In this document: piece after piece, positions 24,933-33,519 of the stretch
Position numbering within the stretch: the first letter of the stretch is position 1
Layout: each line of letters begins with the position of its first letter
Assembly (NCBI RefSeq): GCF_013389455.1
Contig: NZ_CP058278.1
Coordinates: 3,844,001 to 3,908,000 of the forward strand
Reading direction: 5' to 3'
Source: Flavobacterium inviolabile
Lineage (GTDB): Bacteria > Bacteroidota > Bacteroidia > Flavobacteriales > Flavobacteriaceae
DNA: 64,000 nt
The notes under the pieces: generated by a model
What the model was told of the DNA's origin: nothing
Database searches by the model: none
What the model saw: the letters and a program-made list of their open reading frames with translations, nothing else
Made by a program: the position numbers and the translations under genes

Positions 24933-26498
24933 ATGAGCACAACATTGATAATAATTATTTGCTGTATCGCAGGAACAGGGATAGGTTTTGGAATTGCAAA
25001 ATATTTAGAAAAGATCAATGCTTCCACATTGATTAAAAATGCAAAAAAAGATGCTTCATCCATCCTAAAAGACGCAAGAACAGAAGGGGAAGCCCTAAAA
25101 AAGGATAAGATCCTTCAGGCTAAGGAAAAGTTCATTGAATTAAAAGCAGAACACGAACAGGTAATTTTAGGTCGCGACAAGAAAATTGCTGAAGCAGAGA
25201 AAAGAACACGCGACAAAGAATCACAAGTATCAAACGAATTAGCAAAAGCCAAAAAAGCTAACGAAGAATTAGAGACCAAAACTACAGATTACAACAACCG
25301 TATTGACGTATTAGACAAAAAACAACAGGAGATTGAAAAATTACACAAAAGCCAGGTAGAACAGCTTGAGGTAATTTCCGGTCTTTCTGCTGATGAAGCT
25401 AAAAATCAATTGGTGGAGAGTCTGAGAGCTGAGGCAAAAACCAGCGCAATGTCCCACATTCAGGAGACTATTGAAGAGGCTAAATTAACCGCACAGCAGG
25501 AAGCTAAAAAGATCATCATCAGCACGATCCAGCGTATCGGAACAGAAGAGGCTGTAGAAAACTGCGTTTCTGTATTCAACATTGAATCGGACGATGTAAA
25601 AGGTCGTATTATCGGACGTGAAGGCCGTAACATCAGAGCATTAGAGGCTGCTACCGGAGTAGAGATCATCGTTGATGATACTCCTGAGGCAATTATCCTT
25701 TCCTGTTTTGACCCGGTTCGCCGTGAAATTGCCCGTTTGGCATTACACAAACTGGTAACAGACGGACGTATTCACCCGGCACGTATTGAAGAGGTGGTAG
25801 CTAAAACTGCTAAACAGATTGACGATGAAATCATCGAAGTTGGTAAACGTACCGTTATCGATTTAGGAATTCACGGATTACACCCTGAATTGATCAAAAT
25901 CGTCGGACGTATGAAATACCGTTCTTCTTACGGACAGAACTTATTACAACACTCCAGAGAAGTAGCAAAACTTTGCGGTATCATGGCAGCTGAATTGGGC
26001 TTAAATGTAAAACTGGCAAAAAGAGCCGGATTACTTCACGATATCGGAAAAGTACCGGAAACAGAAAGCGAACTTCCGCATGCTATCTTAGGGATGCAGT
26101 GGGCTGAAAAATACGGTGAGAAAGAAGAAGTATGCAACGCTATCGGAGCACACCACGACGAAATCGAAATGAAATCGTTAATCGCACCGATTATCCAGGT
26201 TTGTGATGCTATTTCAGGAGCAAGACCAGGTGCAAGACGTCAGGTACTGGATTCTTATATCCAGCGTTTGAAAGATCTTGAAGATATCGCTTACGGATTC
26301 AACGGTGTTAAAAACGCTTATGCTATCCAGGCCGGACGTGAACTACGTGTTATTGTAGAGAGCGAAAAAGTGAGCGACGAAATGGCTTCAACACTTTCTT
26401 TTGATATTTCTCAAAAAATCCAGACAGAAATGACCTATCCGGGTCAGGTAAAAATTACTGTTATCCGTGAAACAAGAGCGGTAAATATTGCCAAATAA
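24933..26498 (+). CDS. rny: Ribonuclease Y
   Basis: RNase Y is an endoribonuclease that starts mRNA decay at the membrane. The 521-residue protein has an N-terminal membrane helix (about 4-24), a long charged coiled coil (about 30-200), a KH RNA-binding domain (about 217-275, with IIGREGRN) and an HD metal-dependent nuclease domain (about 335-430, with LLHDIGK, His369-Asp370). It is close to standard length. The gene starts 22 bases after the 6S RNA terminator and ends at a bidirectional hairpin. Confidence 0.96.
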   Translation: MSTTLIIIICCIAGTGIGFGIAKYLEKINASTLIKNAKKDASSILKDARTEGEALKKDKILQAKEKFIELKAEHEQVILGRDKKIAEAEKRTRDKESQVSNELAKAKKANEELETKTTDYNNRIDVLDKKQQEIEKLHKSQVEQLEVISGLSADEAKNQLVESLRAEAKTSAMSHIQETIEEAKLTAQQEAKKIIISTIQRIGTEEAVENCVSVFNIESDDVKGRIIGREGRNIRALEAATGVEIIVDDTPEAIILSCFDPVRREIARLALHKLVTDGRIHPARIEEVVAKTAKQIDDEIIEVGKRTVIDLGIHGLHPELIKIVGRMKYRSSYGQNLLQHSREVAKLCGIMAAELGLNVKLAKRAGLLHDIGKVPETESELPHAILGMQWAEKYGEKEEVCNAIGAHHDEIEMKSLIAPIIQVCDAISGARPGARRQVLDSYIQRLKDLEDIAYGFNGVKNAYAIQAGRELRVIVESEKVSDEMASTLSFDISQKIQTEMTYPGQVKITVIRETRAVNIAK

Positions 26499-26526
26499 CA
26501 AATCGCATTCACTTTACATTAAATGA

Positions 26527-26563
26527 TAAAAAAAGCATTTCAAAATTTTGAAATGCTTTTTTA
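26527..26563. terminator. Bidirectional terminator between rny and xerD
   Basis: A near-perfect hairpin (AAAGCATTTCAAAA / TTTTGAAATGCTTT) is flanked by A- and T-runs on its two sides. Confidence 0.9.
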
Positions 26564-26579
26564 TTTATAATCGGTACCG

Positions 26580-27479
26580 TTATTTCCGGGGATGGAATGC
26601 ATGCAGTACTTTCGAAAGATGTTTCCGGTCTAGATGCATATAGACCTCGGTAGTTGTTATCGACTCATGTCCGAGCATAATCTGGATCGAACGTAAGTCG
26701 GCCCCGTTTTCCAGCAAATGTGTCGCAAAGGAGTGCCTGAACGTGTGCGGGCTGATTGTTTTATTGAGATTTATTTTCACGGCCAGGTCTTTAATTATCG
26801 TAAAGATCATCGCCCGCGTGAGCTGCCCTCCTCTTCTGTTCAGGAACAAAGTATCCTCAAATCCTTTTTTGATCTGCTGGTGGTTCCGGATGCCTTCCTG
26901 ATAGAACACAATATATTTTTGAGTAGAAGCCCCGATCGGGACAAAACGCTGTTTATTTCCTTTACCGGTAACTTTAATAAAGCCTTCGTCAAAAAAGAGA
27001 TCCGAAATTTTCAACCCGACCAGTTCCGAAACCCGCAAACCGCAGCTATAAAGCGTTTCCAGCATTGCCCGGTTGCGTTCTCCTTCATTTTTGGACAGAT
27101 CAACCGCTTTTATTAACGCATCAATCTCAATAGTGGAAAGCGTGTCCGGTAATTTTCTCCCCACTTTGGGGATTTCAATCAGTTCCAAAGGTGTTGTTTC
27201 CCGATACCCTTCAAAGATCAGATAATTAAAAAAGCTCTTTAATCCCGAAATAAGCCTTGACTGCGAACGGGCATTAACCGTTCCGGAAATGGCATATATG
27301 AATTCCTGTATCGTCAGTTCGTCAATATTTACCGGAGAAATGCTCAGACCGCTCGTTTCCAGATAGGCCAGCAGCTTTTCAATATCATAAACATAGTTCA
27401 TGATGGTATTCTCTGACAATCCCCTTTCCAATTTCAAATACGCCTTATACTCATTTATGTAAGATCTCCAGAGTGTCAT
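26580..27479 (-). CDS. xerD: Tyrosine recombinase XerD
   Basis: The 299-residue recombinase should resolve chromosome dimers at dif with XerC or act alone. The N-terminal SAM-like domain covers about 1-100 (YLKLERGLSENTIMNYVYDIEKLL). The catalytic residues are all in place: R149 (SCGLRVSEL), K173 (TGKGNKQR), H245 and R248 (SPHTFRHSFATHLL), H271 (LGHES) and Tyr280 (TTEVYMHLD). The length and pattern fit XerD rather than a phage integrase, and no attachment site repeats are seen nearby. It is divergent from the small barrel gene at 27569. Confidence 0.95.
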   Translation of the reverse strand: MTLWRSYINEYKAYLKLERGLSENTIMNYVYDIEKLLAYLETSGLSISPVNIDELTIQEFIYAISGTVNARSQSRLISGLKSFFNYLIFEGYRETTPLELIEIPKVGRKLPDTLSTIEIDALIKAVDLSKNEGERNRAMLETLYSCGLRVSELVGLKISDLFFDEGFIKVTGKGNKQRFVPIGASTQKYIVFYQEGIRNHQQIKKGFEDTLFLNRRGGQLTRAMIFTIIKDLAVKINLNKTISPHTFRHSFATHLLENGADLRSIQIMLGHESITTTEVYMHLDRKHLSKVLHAFHPRK

Positions 27480-27568
27480 AATTTTTAAACTGCTTTAAAT
27501 ACTGCCCTGTTAAAATCCAGATTGGCACGATTTCTGGATAAAGTTATTAAACTTAAAAATTTAACCTT

Positions 27569-28156
27569 ATGAAATTAGTAAATTTTTTGCCCGCCGGTTT
27601 ATTATTTTTAGTAACACTAACAGCAGCCAATGCCCAGGAAAAAGCCAGTTTTGGTATAAAAGGAGGTTTGAACTACTCCACCGTTACACAAGGTAAGTTT
27701 GAAGAAGGCCCGGATGCCAGAACCAGTTTTCACATTGGTGTTGTTGGCGAAGTCCCTATTGTTCCGAACATATTTTCGATCCAGCCGGAAGTACTATACT
27801 CCCAGCAGGGTTTTGAAAGTAATGTAACACTATTGGGAAATACCTACACAACCACACACAAAATTGATTATTTAAACATTCCCGTTTTAGCAAAATTATA
27901 TCTTGTTAAAGGGTTAAGCCTGGAAGCCGGTCCGCAATTTGGTTTTAAACTGAATGAAAGCCACGACAGCAACAACAGTTCCATCACAACCAACGAAGTC
28001 AACAAGTTTGACACCGCTTTGGCACTGGGAGCTACCTTTAACCTGTCTGGCGGTATTTTTATCTTTGGCCGCTACACCTACAGCTTAAATGAAGTGGTAA
28101 AAGACACCGATGCCAAGAACAAGGTATTACAAGCCGGAATCGGTTTTAAATTTTAA
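27569..28156 (+). CDS. Small outer-membrane beta-barrel protein (porin-like family)
   Basis: The 195-residue protein has a signal peptide (ends TAANAQ) and an eight-strand-type beta-barrel of the OMP_b-brl_2 family. Typical segments are FGIKGGLNYSTVTQG, FHIGVVGEVPIV, SIQPEVLYSQQGF, DYLNIPVLAKLYLV, LEAGPQFGFKL and the C-terminal QAGIGFKF, ending in Phe as outer-membrane barrels do. Closely related barrels lie at 28209 and 32369, so this looks like a local gene family. Function is unknown. No good Bacteroidota promoter is visible just upstream. Confidence 0.88.
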   Translation: MKLVNFLPAGLLFLVTLTAANAQEKASFGIKGGLNYSTVTQGKFEEGPDARTSFHIGVVGEVPIVPNIFSIQPEVLYSQQGFESNVTLLGNTYTTTHKIDYLNIPVLAKLYLVKGLSLEAGPQFGFKLNESHDSNNSSITTNEVNKFDTALALGATFNLSGGIFIFGRYTYSLNEVVKDTDAKNKVLQAGIGFKF

Positions 28157-28157
28157 A

Positions 28158-28187
28158 AAAGAAAACCTCCCAATGGGAGGTTTTTAT
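28158..28187. terminator. Terminator between the two convergent barrel genes
   Basis: The 10-bp stem AAAACCTCCC / GGGAGGTTTT follows the stop codon of the plus-strand barrel gene and faces the end of the minus-strand one. Confidence 0.85.
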
Positions 28188-28208
28188 TGGGCAGCATTTT
28201 TTTAAATA

Positions 28209-28757
28209 CTATAGGAATTTATAACCTACAGATACCTGGAAAACACTATTTTTTCGGCTTTGATCTCCTGATTCCTTAGCCAGGTTTGTTAAGCCTAAAT
28301 TATATCTTCCCTGAAAGAAGATACCTTCTTTTAATTCATAACCAATACCAGCGTTAAAACCAAAGTCTACCGTATTGAATGTATCTTTTACATCCACCGA
28401 CTCTAATTTTGCGCTCATTAAGAAACCAACCTGTGGTCCGGCTTCAATACTGAATCCGTCTGCAACATAATATTTTGCCATAATCGGAACATTGATGTAG
28501 TCCATTTTTAACGACACATCTCCCTCACCTTTTGCCCCCTGAGAAGAGTACAAAACTTCCGGTTGAACCGCAAATTTATCTGCAACTTTTATTTCAGCCA
28601 ATGCCCCAACGTGAAAACTGGTTCTTGTTTTTCCACCATCCAGGTTAGTGATTGAAGATAAGTTTAATCCGGCTTTAGCACCAAATTTAACTTCTTGTGC
28701 ATTAGATGCAAAACCGAAAGCCATTAAAGCCACGGCAGAAAGTAATACTTTTTTCAT
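28209..28757 (-). CDS. Small outer-membrane beta-barrel protein (porin-like family)
   Basis: This 182-residue barrel has a signal peptide (MKKVLLSAVALMAFGFASNAQ). Its strands parallel the gene at 27569: VKFGAKAGLNLSSIT, SFHVGALAEIKVAD, AVQPEVLYSSQG, IEAGPQVGFLM, GIFFQGRYNLGL and VSVGYKFL. The start is ATG 28757, where the signal peptide begins; the longer frame to 28808 is rejected. It has its own promoter (28787-28816). The function is unknown, but the barrel may form a small channel or adhesin. Confidence 0.88.
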   Translation of the reverse strand: MKKVLLSAVALMAFGFASNAQEVKFGAKAGLNLSSITNLDGGKTRTSFHVGALAEIKVADKFAVQPEVLYSSQGAKGEGDVSLKMDYINVPIMAKYYVADGFSIEAGPQVGFLMSAKLESVDVKDTFNTVDFGFNAGIGYELKEGIFFQGRYNLGLTNLAKESGDQSRKNSVFQVSVGYKFL

Positions 28758-28786
28758 ACGTAATAATTTTTTACAAGTTTGTCTAA

Positions 28787-28816
28787 CAAAAATATAAAAA
28801 CTTACCAATTATCAAA
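28787..28816 (-). promoter_or_regulatory. Promoter of the 28209 barrel gene
   Basis: On the minus strand TTTG (28813-28816) and TATTTTTG (28787-28794) are 18 bases apart, a good Bacteroidota match. The start codon is about 30 bases downstream. Confidence 0.65.
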
Positions 28817-28951
28817 TTAAAAAGCAAAAAAACACACGAATACCCATGCTTAACGTTAAAAATACAAACAAAAAAATCTCTTTTTGTGAATTTTACAATA
28901 TAATCTGCTTTTATACAACAATTTGCTAGATATTGATAGCCAGTATAATGC

Positions 28952-28978
28952 ATAAAGCCTCCCAAAAGGAGGCTTTAT
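28952..28978 (-). terminator. Terminator of the T9SS protein gene at 28999
   Basis: A perfect 11-bp stem (ATAAAGCCTCC / GGAGGCTTTAT) lies 20 bases past the stop codon. The T-tract after it is weak, so efficiency is uncertain. Confidence 0.65.
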
Positions 28979-28998
28979 CAGGTATTGTTTTTATCCGG

Positions 28999-31458
28999 TT
29001 ATTCGATAGTAAACTTGATACTTTTCAAAACACCGGAAGCATCTTTATAGGTTAACATATAGATCCCTGTAGCATATCTGGAAACATCCAGTGCAAGTTC
29101 GCTGTTCTTTTCCGAACCGGAACCCGGTTGAAAAGTATAGACTGTTTTACCAAACGAATCAATAACGGAAAGAATTTCACAATTATTAACGGCAATATTC
29201 AGTTTATCTTTAGCCGGTACAGGATATAGTAACGGTTTATTGTTTTCCTTAACTTCTTTTAATTCTCCCAATAAAAGTGCATCATCAGCAGCAACTTTAC
29301 CGCTCACGGAGTTTCTGTTATTTTTATAGCTGTTTGCTGCACAAATAGTAGCCAGTTCTGCCTGTGTTACCGGAACAACTTTATTGGTTGGTACAGCCGG
29401 ATTAGCACCGTTTTGAGCCGCATAAACCTGCGCATCTGTAATATAATTAGATCCCGTCATATTATAACCGGCCGGAGCCGCTTTGATAGCCACCGGGTAA
29501 GTTACCACATACAATACATTTTGCGCATCCGGATTATCCGTACGCTTTAAATTCAGGATAAACTTAAGCTTAAACCCTTTAACTCTTGGCGTTAAGAAAT
29601 CATCTTTAGGCGTTACAGAATAAGGATTAACTAATGTTGATGTATTGTATCTAAAATGGGATGTACTCAGGAAACTAAAACTATTGGATGTCGGATCGTT
29701 CTGCTTATAGCTAAAAGGTCTTGATCCGCCGAAATCCCAGTCACACGGGCCAATAGAAGAACTATAGCATGTAAACTTCTGGAATGCTGACGCAAACTGA
29801 TTGTATTTTAAACGTCTCTTACCACTACCACCCGGTGTATTGGCAACAGTGTATAGGAAGGAAAAGGAATAATCATTTTTATAATTATTAATTCCAATGG
29901 CTTTATAGGCATTTTGAAAAATCGCTTCTTCATCATCTACAACAGGACCTTTGGATGTTCCGGCAATGTCCTGCCCGTTGTCCATATCCACATCAACATT
30001 GATCACCTTAGGACTCGGAAACTGTCTTGAATATTTAATTGAAGGTTTTTCATATTCTACCATCAGCATGACTTCAGCATCCTGTAAAATCAGTCCGCTT
30101 GCCGGGTTAATTGCATATTTAAGTGCATCACCGGATAACTTATAATTTCTGCTGGTAAAATCATATTTATTCTTTATCTCCCAATATTCTGTTTTATCAA
30201 AATTACCAACGGTCTCTCTGTTAATAAACTCTTTCTGAACCTTGGTTTCCGTATAGTACATAACCGGTTCATTAATTAACGAAAACACTCCTAATGTTTC
30301 ATTATACAACGGTTGTCCGCCGATAGTTCCCGCCAGCGTGTTCTGTTTTTGAGAACCCGGCAACCCGATAGTCTGATTGTGCATCGGATCCTGTGTTGTG
30401 ATCGATCCTTTAATGGCTACATCCAGGTTTACACTCAAAGGAGCAAGCTGTAACGGACCATTACCGCTGCCTCCGCCTCCAAAAAGACCGGAAAGAAACT
30501 TAACTCCTTCACTTACATAAGGAATCGCTTTTAAACCGGCTTTCATGAATTGGTTATTTTTCATAAAATTACCAATCGAGTTGATCGCATTGATTGTGAT
30601 ACCTCCGTCTGCAAGGTTCTTATAAATTTTTTCGTAATCTTTTGTAAATGACTCAATTCCCTTATGAGCTTTCATCATTTTACTATTGATATTGTTGGCA
30701 GTCTTCCAGAAATTTCCATCGGAAGCAGCACTACCCTGTCCCTGCGATATAGACGAAATTGTTCCGGTGATTTTCCCGGTCAATTCTACCGAAGAGTTGC
30801 TGATTAGCTCCGAATAAAGCAATAATCGCGATGATTCTGTAAAGCTACAGGTACAAGGATCATAATTCATTTTAAAGTCGGCATACGCCCAGGAATTATT
30901 ATCGTTGTAGAACTTCAGCGCCGTACTGAAGGAAGGATTTTGGATATGCGGCGTATCTAATGTTTTTTCATTATAGGCCATATCCAAAAGATTGGTCTGA
31001 AAACCTGGTGCAAATTTCAATGTTAACATCGCTCCGTTATAGTTAACATTGCGACACCATTTCACCAAAATTCGCATCATGCCCGTATATTTATTATACA
31101 TCATGATGTACGTATGCTCCGGACGGGCGGCCAAAGGGACATTATTATTATCATATCCCATATTGTAGGCAACCATTTCCCAGCCATTTTCCGGTTTCAT
31201 ATCTTTATTCAAAGACAATGGCAGCATTTCCAGCTGGTTCGATTCGAAAGGATTGGGTGTTGCTGCGTTTGGATTGCAAAAGGAATTGATGGAATAGAAA
31301 GGATTGGCAGTAGCCCAATTAAAAAAGTTCAGGTAATTGGATTGCTGGGGATTAACAGGGTTTGCCGGATTGGTAGAAATACCGTTGGGAGGGCAAAAAC
31401 TCTGGGCAAAAAGTAAATTCGTAACAAAAAGTATTGGCAATGTAATTTTTAATTTCAT
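28999..31458 (-). CDS. Large secreted protein with T9SS type A sorting domain
   Basis: The 819-residue protein starts MKLKITLPILFVTNLLFAQS, a signal peptide for the Sec pathway. The central region (about 50-700) has no domain I recognise. It is rich in Asn, Tyr and Gly, with short glycine stretches (LFGGGGSGNGPLQLAP). The last about 75 residues form a type A sorting domain (LLYPVPAKDKLNIAV, GIYMLTYKDASG, SIKFTIE), which sends the protein through T9SS to the surface. The start is ATG 31458; the longer frame to 31545 is rejected because it would put about 29 residues before the signal peptide. It lies inside a group of four small barrel genes. Confidence 0.88.
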   Translation of the reverse strand: MKLKITLPILFVTNLLFAQSFCPPNGISTNPANPVNPQQSNYLNFFNWATANPFYSINSFCNPNAATPNPFESNQLEMLPLSLNKDMKPENGWEMVAYNMGYDNNNVPLAARPEHTYIMMYNKYTGMMRILVKWCRNVNYNGAMLTLKFAPGFQTNLLDMAYNEKTLDTPHIQNPSFSTALKFYNDNNSWAYADFKMNYDPCTCSFTESSRLLLYSELISNSSVELTGKITGTISSISQGQGSAASDGNFWKTANNINSKMMKAHKGIESFTKDYEKIYKNLADGGITINAINSIGNFMKNNQFMKAGLKAIPYVSEGVKFLSGLFGGGGSGNGPLQLAPLSVNLDVAIKGSITTQDPMHNQTIGLPGSQKQNTLAGTIGGQPLYNETLGVFSLINEPVMYYTETKVQKEFINRETVGNFDKTEYWEIKNKYDFTSRNYKLSGDALKYAINPASGLILQDAEVMLMVEYEKPSIKYSRQFPSPKVINVDVDMDNGQDIAGTSKGPVVDDEEAIFQNAYKAIGINNYKNDYSFSFLYTVANTPGGSGKRRLKYNQFASAFQKFTCYSSSIGPCDWDFGGSRPFSYKQNDPTSNSFSFLSTSHFRYNTSTLVNPYSVTPKDDFLTPRVKGFKLKFILNLKRTDNPDAQNVLYVVTYPVAIKAAPAGYNMTGSNYITDAQVYAAQNGANPAVPTNKVVPVTQAELATICAANSYKNNRNSVSGKVAADDALLLGELKEVKENNKPLLYPVPAKDKLNIAVNNCEILSVIDSFGKTVYTFQPGSGSEKNSELALDVSRYATGIYMLTYKDASGVLKSIKFTIE

Positions 31459-31561
31459 TTTAATAATAATTTTACTGTTAAAAAAATAAATCTCTCCAAA
31501 AAAAATCTCCTGATTCTCAACAGAATAGGAGGCAATAAGTTCCAAAAAACTCTTTAAGTAT

Positions 31562-31586
31562 AAAAAAACCTCCCGAAAGGGAGGTT
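31562..31586 (-). terminator. Terminator of the 31609 barrel gene
   Basis: The stem AACCTCCC / GGGAGGTT is followed on the minus strand by seven T. Confidence 0.85.
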
Positions 31587-31608
31587 AATCTATAAAATCT
31601 AAGTCAGA

Positions 31609-32196
31609 TTAGAATTTGTAAACTACACCAAACTTAATGCTTGATAAGTTAAGGTTTAAATCGAAAGTGTTTTTCGCTTCTGCACCATCAACATCAACTT
31701 TAGCACTGTTGTAAGATAAGTTACCAAAAGTAGCTTCTAAAGCGAAGTTGTTAGATACGAAATAGCTTAAACCTGGTCTGAAACCGATATCGAATGTATT
31801 AACTTTTGTATCAGTTAATTTATCTTTACCCATCCAGTACTCAGCTCCTAGTTCTCCGAATAAAGAGAATTTAGTTGCAGGAGTAGTGTAATATCTACCG
31901 AAAACACCTACTTTGAAAGTATTTTGATCTAAAGTTGTAGCAACTTCATTTTCTTTTTTCAAAGTTTCGTATCCGATTTTAGCACCAATTGCAATATTGT
32001 TAGTTACAAAGTAAGCTGCTTTAGGGCTGATGTCGAATCCGTTTTCTTTAACATCTCCTTGTTTAGCAGAATTAACTCCTACTGAACCAGAAATAAAAAC
32101 ATCTCCTTTAGAGAAACCTTCACCTTTAGCTTCTTCTTGTGCATTAGCAAATCCGAAAGCGAATACTGCTGCTACTGTTAAAATAATCTTTTTCAT
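31609..32196 (-). CDS. Outer-membrane beta-barrel protein
   Basis: The 195-residue protein has a signal peptide (MKKIILTVAAVFAFGFANAQ). Strands such as GDVFISGSVGVNSA, FDISPKAAYFVTNNIAIGAK, FKVGVFGRYYTT, FSLFGELGAEYWMG, FDIGFRPGLSYFVSNNFALEA and IKFGVVYKF (C-terminal Phe) indicate an outer-membrane barrel. It resembles OmpW/opacity-type proteins of Bacteroidota more than the other three local barrels. Codon use looks biased (GCTACT, GTAGCA), hinting at high expression. ATG 32196 is chosen at the signal peptide. A promoter lies at 32226-32253. Confidence 0.88.
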   Translation of the reverse strand: MKKIILTVAAVFAFGFANAQEEAKGEGFSKGDVFISGSVGVNSAKQGDVKENGFDISPKAAYFVTNNIAIGAKIGYETLKKENEVATTLDQNTFKVGVFGRYYTTPATKFSLFGELGAEYWMGKDKLTDTKVNTFDIGFRPGLSYFVSNNFALEATFGNLSYNSAKVDVDGAEAKNTFDLNLNLSSIKFGVVYKF

Positions 32197-32225
32197 GATT
32201 GTTTTGTTTATTAAAATTAACGGGA

Positions 32226-32253
32226 CAAATGTATAAAAAAAACTATATCGCAA
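32226..32253 (-). promoter_or_regulatory. Promoter of the 31609 barrel gene
   Basis: On the minus strand TTG (32251-32253) and TACATTTG (32226-32233) are 17 bases apart. Confidence 0.65.
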
Positions 32254-32368
32254 TCATGACATTTGTCCAAAAGAAATCAATTTTAATACTAATTTTCATA
32301 AAAAAACGTTATATATTTGATAAGCAATATATTACAAGAATATTAAAAAAACCTTAAAATCTACTTTT

Positions 32369-32923
32369 ATGAAAAAAAACCTCTTGTTTTTAGTATTATT
32401 CACCTTTTTTAGCACTCCTTTTTATGCACAATTGCTCCAGTTTGGAGTAAAAGCCGGTGTAAATTTTTCGAATTTTACCGGAGGTGACATCGAAGGCTAT
32501 GACTTCAAAACCATAACCAGCTATCATGCCGGAGTGGTTGCAGAAGTAAAAATTCTGGAAAATTTTTCAATTCAGCCGGAACTTTTATATTCCACTCAGG
32601 GAGCCGAACTAAAAGGACTCGGAGAACAGATCAAAAGCGAGCTGGGTTATATTTCCATCCCCATTCTGGCGAAGTTTTATCTAACCAGTAATAAATTAAG
32701 TCTTGAATTAGGTCCGCAGGCATCCTTTTTAGTAAGCAAACGCAATGAATTCAGCGGTAGCGATACCAAATCCTTTGATTTTGCTGTTGCCGGAGGTCTG
32801 GGCTATAAAATAACCAACAGTATATTCGTTCAGGGCCGTTATGCTCTCGGACTAACCGAAGTTTCTAAAGATGCTGATGTGAAAAACTCTACAATTCAGT
32901 TTTCTTTAGGATATTTATTTTAA
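32369..32923 (+). CDS. Small outer-membrane beta-barrel protein (porin-like family)
   Basis: The 184-residue barrel starts MKKNLLFLVLFTFFSTPFYA, a signal peptide. It repeats the pattern of the barrels at 27569 and 28209: FGVKAGVNFSNFTGG, YHAGVVAEVKILE, SIQPELLYSTQGAE, LGYISIPILAKFYLT, LELGPQASFLV and QFSLGYLF. A TATATTTG box at 32312-32319 is probably the -7 promoter element. A strong terminator follows. The shared features make it a paralogue of those genes, but its cargo or role is unknown. Confidence 0.88.
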   Translation: MKKNLLFLVLFTFFSTPFYAQLLQFGVKAGVNFSNFTGGDIEGYDFKTITSYHAGVVAEVKILENFSIQPELLYSTQGAELKGLGEQIKSELGYISIPILAKFYLTSNKLSLELGPQASFLVSKRNEFSGSDTKSFDFAVAGGLGYKITNSIFVQGRYALGLTEVSKDADVKNSTIQFSLGYLF

Positions 32924-32945
32924 CATCACTCATATGTTAGTTAGT

Positions 32946-32975
32946 AAAGCCATTCTCCAGGGAATGGCTTTTTTA
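32946..32975 (+). terminator. Terminator of the 32369 barrel gene
   Basis: The stem AAAGCCATT / AATGGCTTT with a short loop is followed by six T. Confidence 0.85.
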
Positions 32976-33030
32976 TTCCGGACAGGCAGCAGAATCGGAT
33001 TTTTCTGTATTTTTACAAAAACTGTATCCC

Positions 33031-33444
33031 ATGAAACTCATCATCATCAACGGCCCTAACCTGAATCTTCTTGGCAAACGCGAACCGGAAATCTACGGCT
33101 CCCAGTCTTTTGAAGATTATCTTGAAATCCTGAAAAAAAACTTCCCGGATATCACACTGGAATACTACCAGAGCAACATTGAAGGCGAGCTTATTTCTAA
33201 AATTCAGGAAAAAGGATTTGACTATGACGGTATCATCTTAAACGCCGGAGCCTATACGCACACCTCCATAGGCATTGGCGATGCGATTAAGGCCGTAACC
33301 ACGCCGGTTATAGAAGTTCACATTTCCAATACATTCTCCAGGGAAAGCTTCCGCCACCAATCCTATATTTCTCCTAATGTAAAAGGCATCCTGATCGGGT
33401 TTGGCTTAAAAAGCTACGATCTGGCAATTCAATCTTTTTTATAA
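33031..33444 (+). CDS. aroQ: Type II 3-dehydroquinate dehydratase
   Basis: AroQ converts 3-dehydroquinate to 3-dehydroshikimate in aromatic amino-acid synthesis. The 137-residue protein is the type II (dodecameric) form. It shows the signature PNLNLLGKREPEIYG, the catalytic YQSNIEGELI region (Tyr/Asn), NAGAYTHTSIGIGDAI, EVHISN and the loop RESFRHQSY. All active-site motifs and the length are normal. In many flavobacteria aroQ is adjacent to xerD; here the two are separated by about 5.5 kb of surface-protein genes. Confidence 0.95.
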   Translation: MKLIIINGPNLNLLGKREPEIYGSQSFEDYLEILKKNFPDITLEYYQSNIEGELISKIQEKGFDYDGIILNAGAYTHTSIGIGDAIKAVTTPVIEVHISNTFSRESFRHQSYISPNVKGILIGFGLKSYDLAIQSFL

Positions 33445-33519
33445 CGCCATGCAACCATTTTTTGTTTTAAATCGTCTTATCAGATAAGACACCTTATCAA
33501 CAGCCTTAAATTACATTAC

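Noticed and set aside
26580..27479. XerD as a phage or transposon integrase
   Set aside because: Length, motif spacing and surroundings match the chromosomal XerD, and no attachment repeats or phage genes are seen.
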